A DNA stretch of 5,670 nt from an uncultured Clostridia bacterium (GTDB lineage: Bacteria > Bacillota > Clostridia > Christensenellales > UBA1242), in the NCBI GenBank assembly GCA_947628195.1, contig CANQZB010000067.1, positions 1-5,670 of the forward strand. Direction: 5' to 3'. The translations under genes and the position numbers were made by a program. Positions 5,028 through 5,670 of this stretch are shown here, piece by piece (position 1 is the stretch's first letter; the number at the start of each line of letters is the position of its first letter). Under the pieces are notes generated by a model. The model ran no database searches. It saw nothing but the letters and a program-made list of their open reading frames with translations, and had not been told where the DNA came from.

Positions 5028-5670
5028 ATGGCTTTAATTGCAGATTATCACACCCACACAAAATATTCCCGCCACCACGGCAAAGGCAGTATTGAAGAAA
5101 ATGTGCGTGTTGCATACGAAAAGGGTTTAAGGCAAATTGCAATAACGGACCATGGGTTTAATCAAAAATTATATGGTGTTAGGCGTGAAGATATCCCTCA
5201 AGTAAAAAAAGATATTGAAGATGCCAAGGAGCGCTACCCTATTGATGTTTTGCTGGGTGTTGAAGCCAACATCATATCAAGTTATGGCGATATTGACATT
5301 GTTGACGATGATTATAAAGATTTAGATATAGTTTTATGTGGCTTTCACAGGTTTGTTAAATCCACAAGCAGGCGTGAACAATTTAAGTTCATTTTAAAAA
5401 ATATTTTTTGCGAATTGTTTCATCATACAAGCAAAAAACAAATTGAAAAGAACACAAACGCTTATATAAACGCAATGCGCAAATATGATATTGACATATT
5501 AACGCATTTAAATCACGCATGCAAGGTTGATGTTGAAAAAGTGGCACGCGTTGCCAAGGAAACCAACACTTTAATTGAACTTAACGGCAAGCGCTTGGGC
5601 ATGAGTGATAAAGAAATTTTAACCTGCTATAATTTGGGTTGCAAATTTGTAATAGATAGCGATGCGCACT
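5028..5670 (+). CDS. PHP-domain phosphoesterase, YcdX-like (C-terminus beyond the right edge)
   Basis: 214 residues are visible, with no stop before the edge. The product belongs to the PHP superfamily of metal-dependent phosphoesterases, cytoplasmic enzymes with a trinuclear metal site. Expected ligands are present in order: His8 and His10 (ADYHTHTKYS), then His17, His42 (ITDHG), Glu79 (LLGVEAN), His107 (CGFHR), His160 (ILTHLNHA), and Asp212/His214 (IDSDAH) at the edge. YcdX-type proteins are about 240-250 residues, so only some 30 should be missing. The start has a strong Shine-Dalgarno AAGGAG (5018-5023), four bases from the ATG. In Clostridia a gene of this type often lies between murB and rapZ-yvcK-whiA, which fits its place here. 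The substrate is not settled for this subfamily; a histidinol-phosphatase-like activity is possible, but no histidine genes are in view. Confidence 0.9.
   Translation, partial: MALIADYHTHTKYSRHHGKGSIEENVRVAYEKGLRQIAITDHGFNQKLYGVRREDIPQVKKDIEDAKERYPIDVLLGVEANIISSYGDIDIVDDDYKDLDIVLCGFHRFVKSTSRREQFKFILKNIFCELFHHTSKKQIEKNTNAYINAMRKYDIDILTHLNHACKVDVEKVARVAKETNTLIELNGKRLGMSDKEILTCYNLGCKFVIDSDAH

Overview
The window is AT-rich, with an intergenic base composition that is almost all A and T. It uses the standard code (TGG for Trp, TAA stops) and Shine-Dalgarno sites where they are clear. The gene content (Clostridia-like UvrC, type II MurB, a YcdX-type PHP protein, a GLUG-type surface protein and a membrane-anchored solute-binding protein) suggests an uncultured low-GC Bacillota, probably a gut Clostridia relative. 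That assignment is inference from family resemblance, not from a search.

Layout. On the minus strand, positions 929 down to 1 hold the N-terminal 309 residues of a secreted beta-helix surface protein that runs off the left edge. It has a signal peptide, its own promoter and a good Shine-Dalgarno site. Upstream of it, positions 1085-1165 hold a GC-rich 81-bp element. It folds without gaps or mismatches into a four-armed cloverleaf, and its central arm doubles as the intrinsic terminator of uvrC. uvrC itself (2978 to 1173, minus) is complete, with every catalytic and iron-sulfur cysteine residue expected. A 112-bp AT-only divergent region separates it from a plus-strand pair: an anchored solute-binding-like protein (3091-4002) and murB (3989-4870). 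These two overlap by 14 bp and end at a clear terminator (4880-4915). A new promoter then drives a PHP-domain phosphoesterase (5028 to the right edge), with all metal ligands up to residue 214 in place.

How they fit together. From general knowledge, murB and a PHP-family gene often sit next to rapZ-yvcK-whiA in Clostridia, with uvrC nearby. The window therefore looks like the left part of that housekeeping neighbourhood, with two lineage-specific envelope genes (the surface protein and the anchored binding protein) placed around uvrC. UvrC serves nucleotide excision repair and MurB serves peptidoglycan precursor synthesis. The binding-like protein is translationally coupled to murB, but its ligand is unknown.

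The best candidate for something undescribed is the cloverleaf element at 1085-1165. Second is the orphan anchored binding-like protein coupled to murB.
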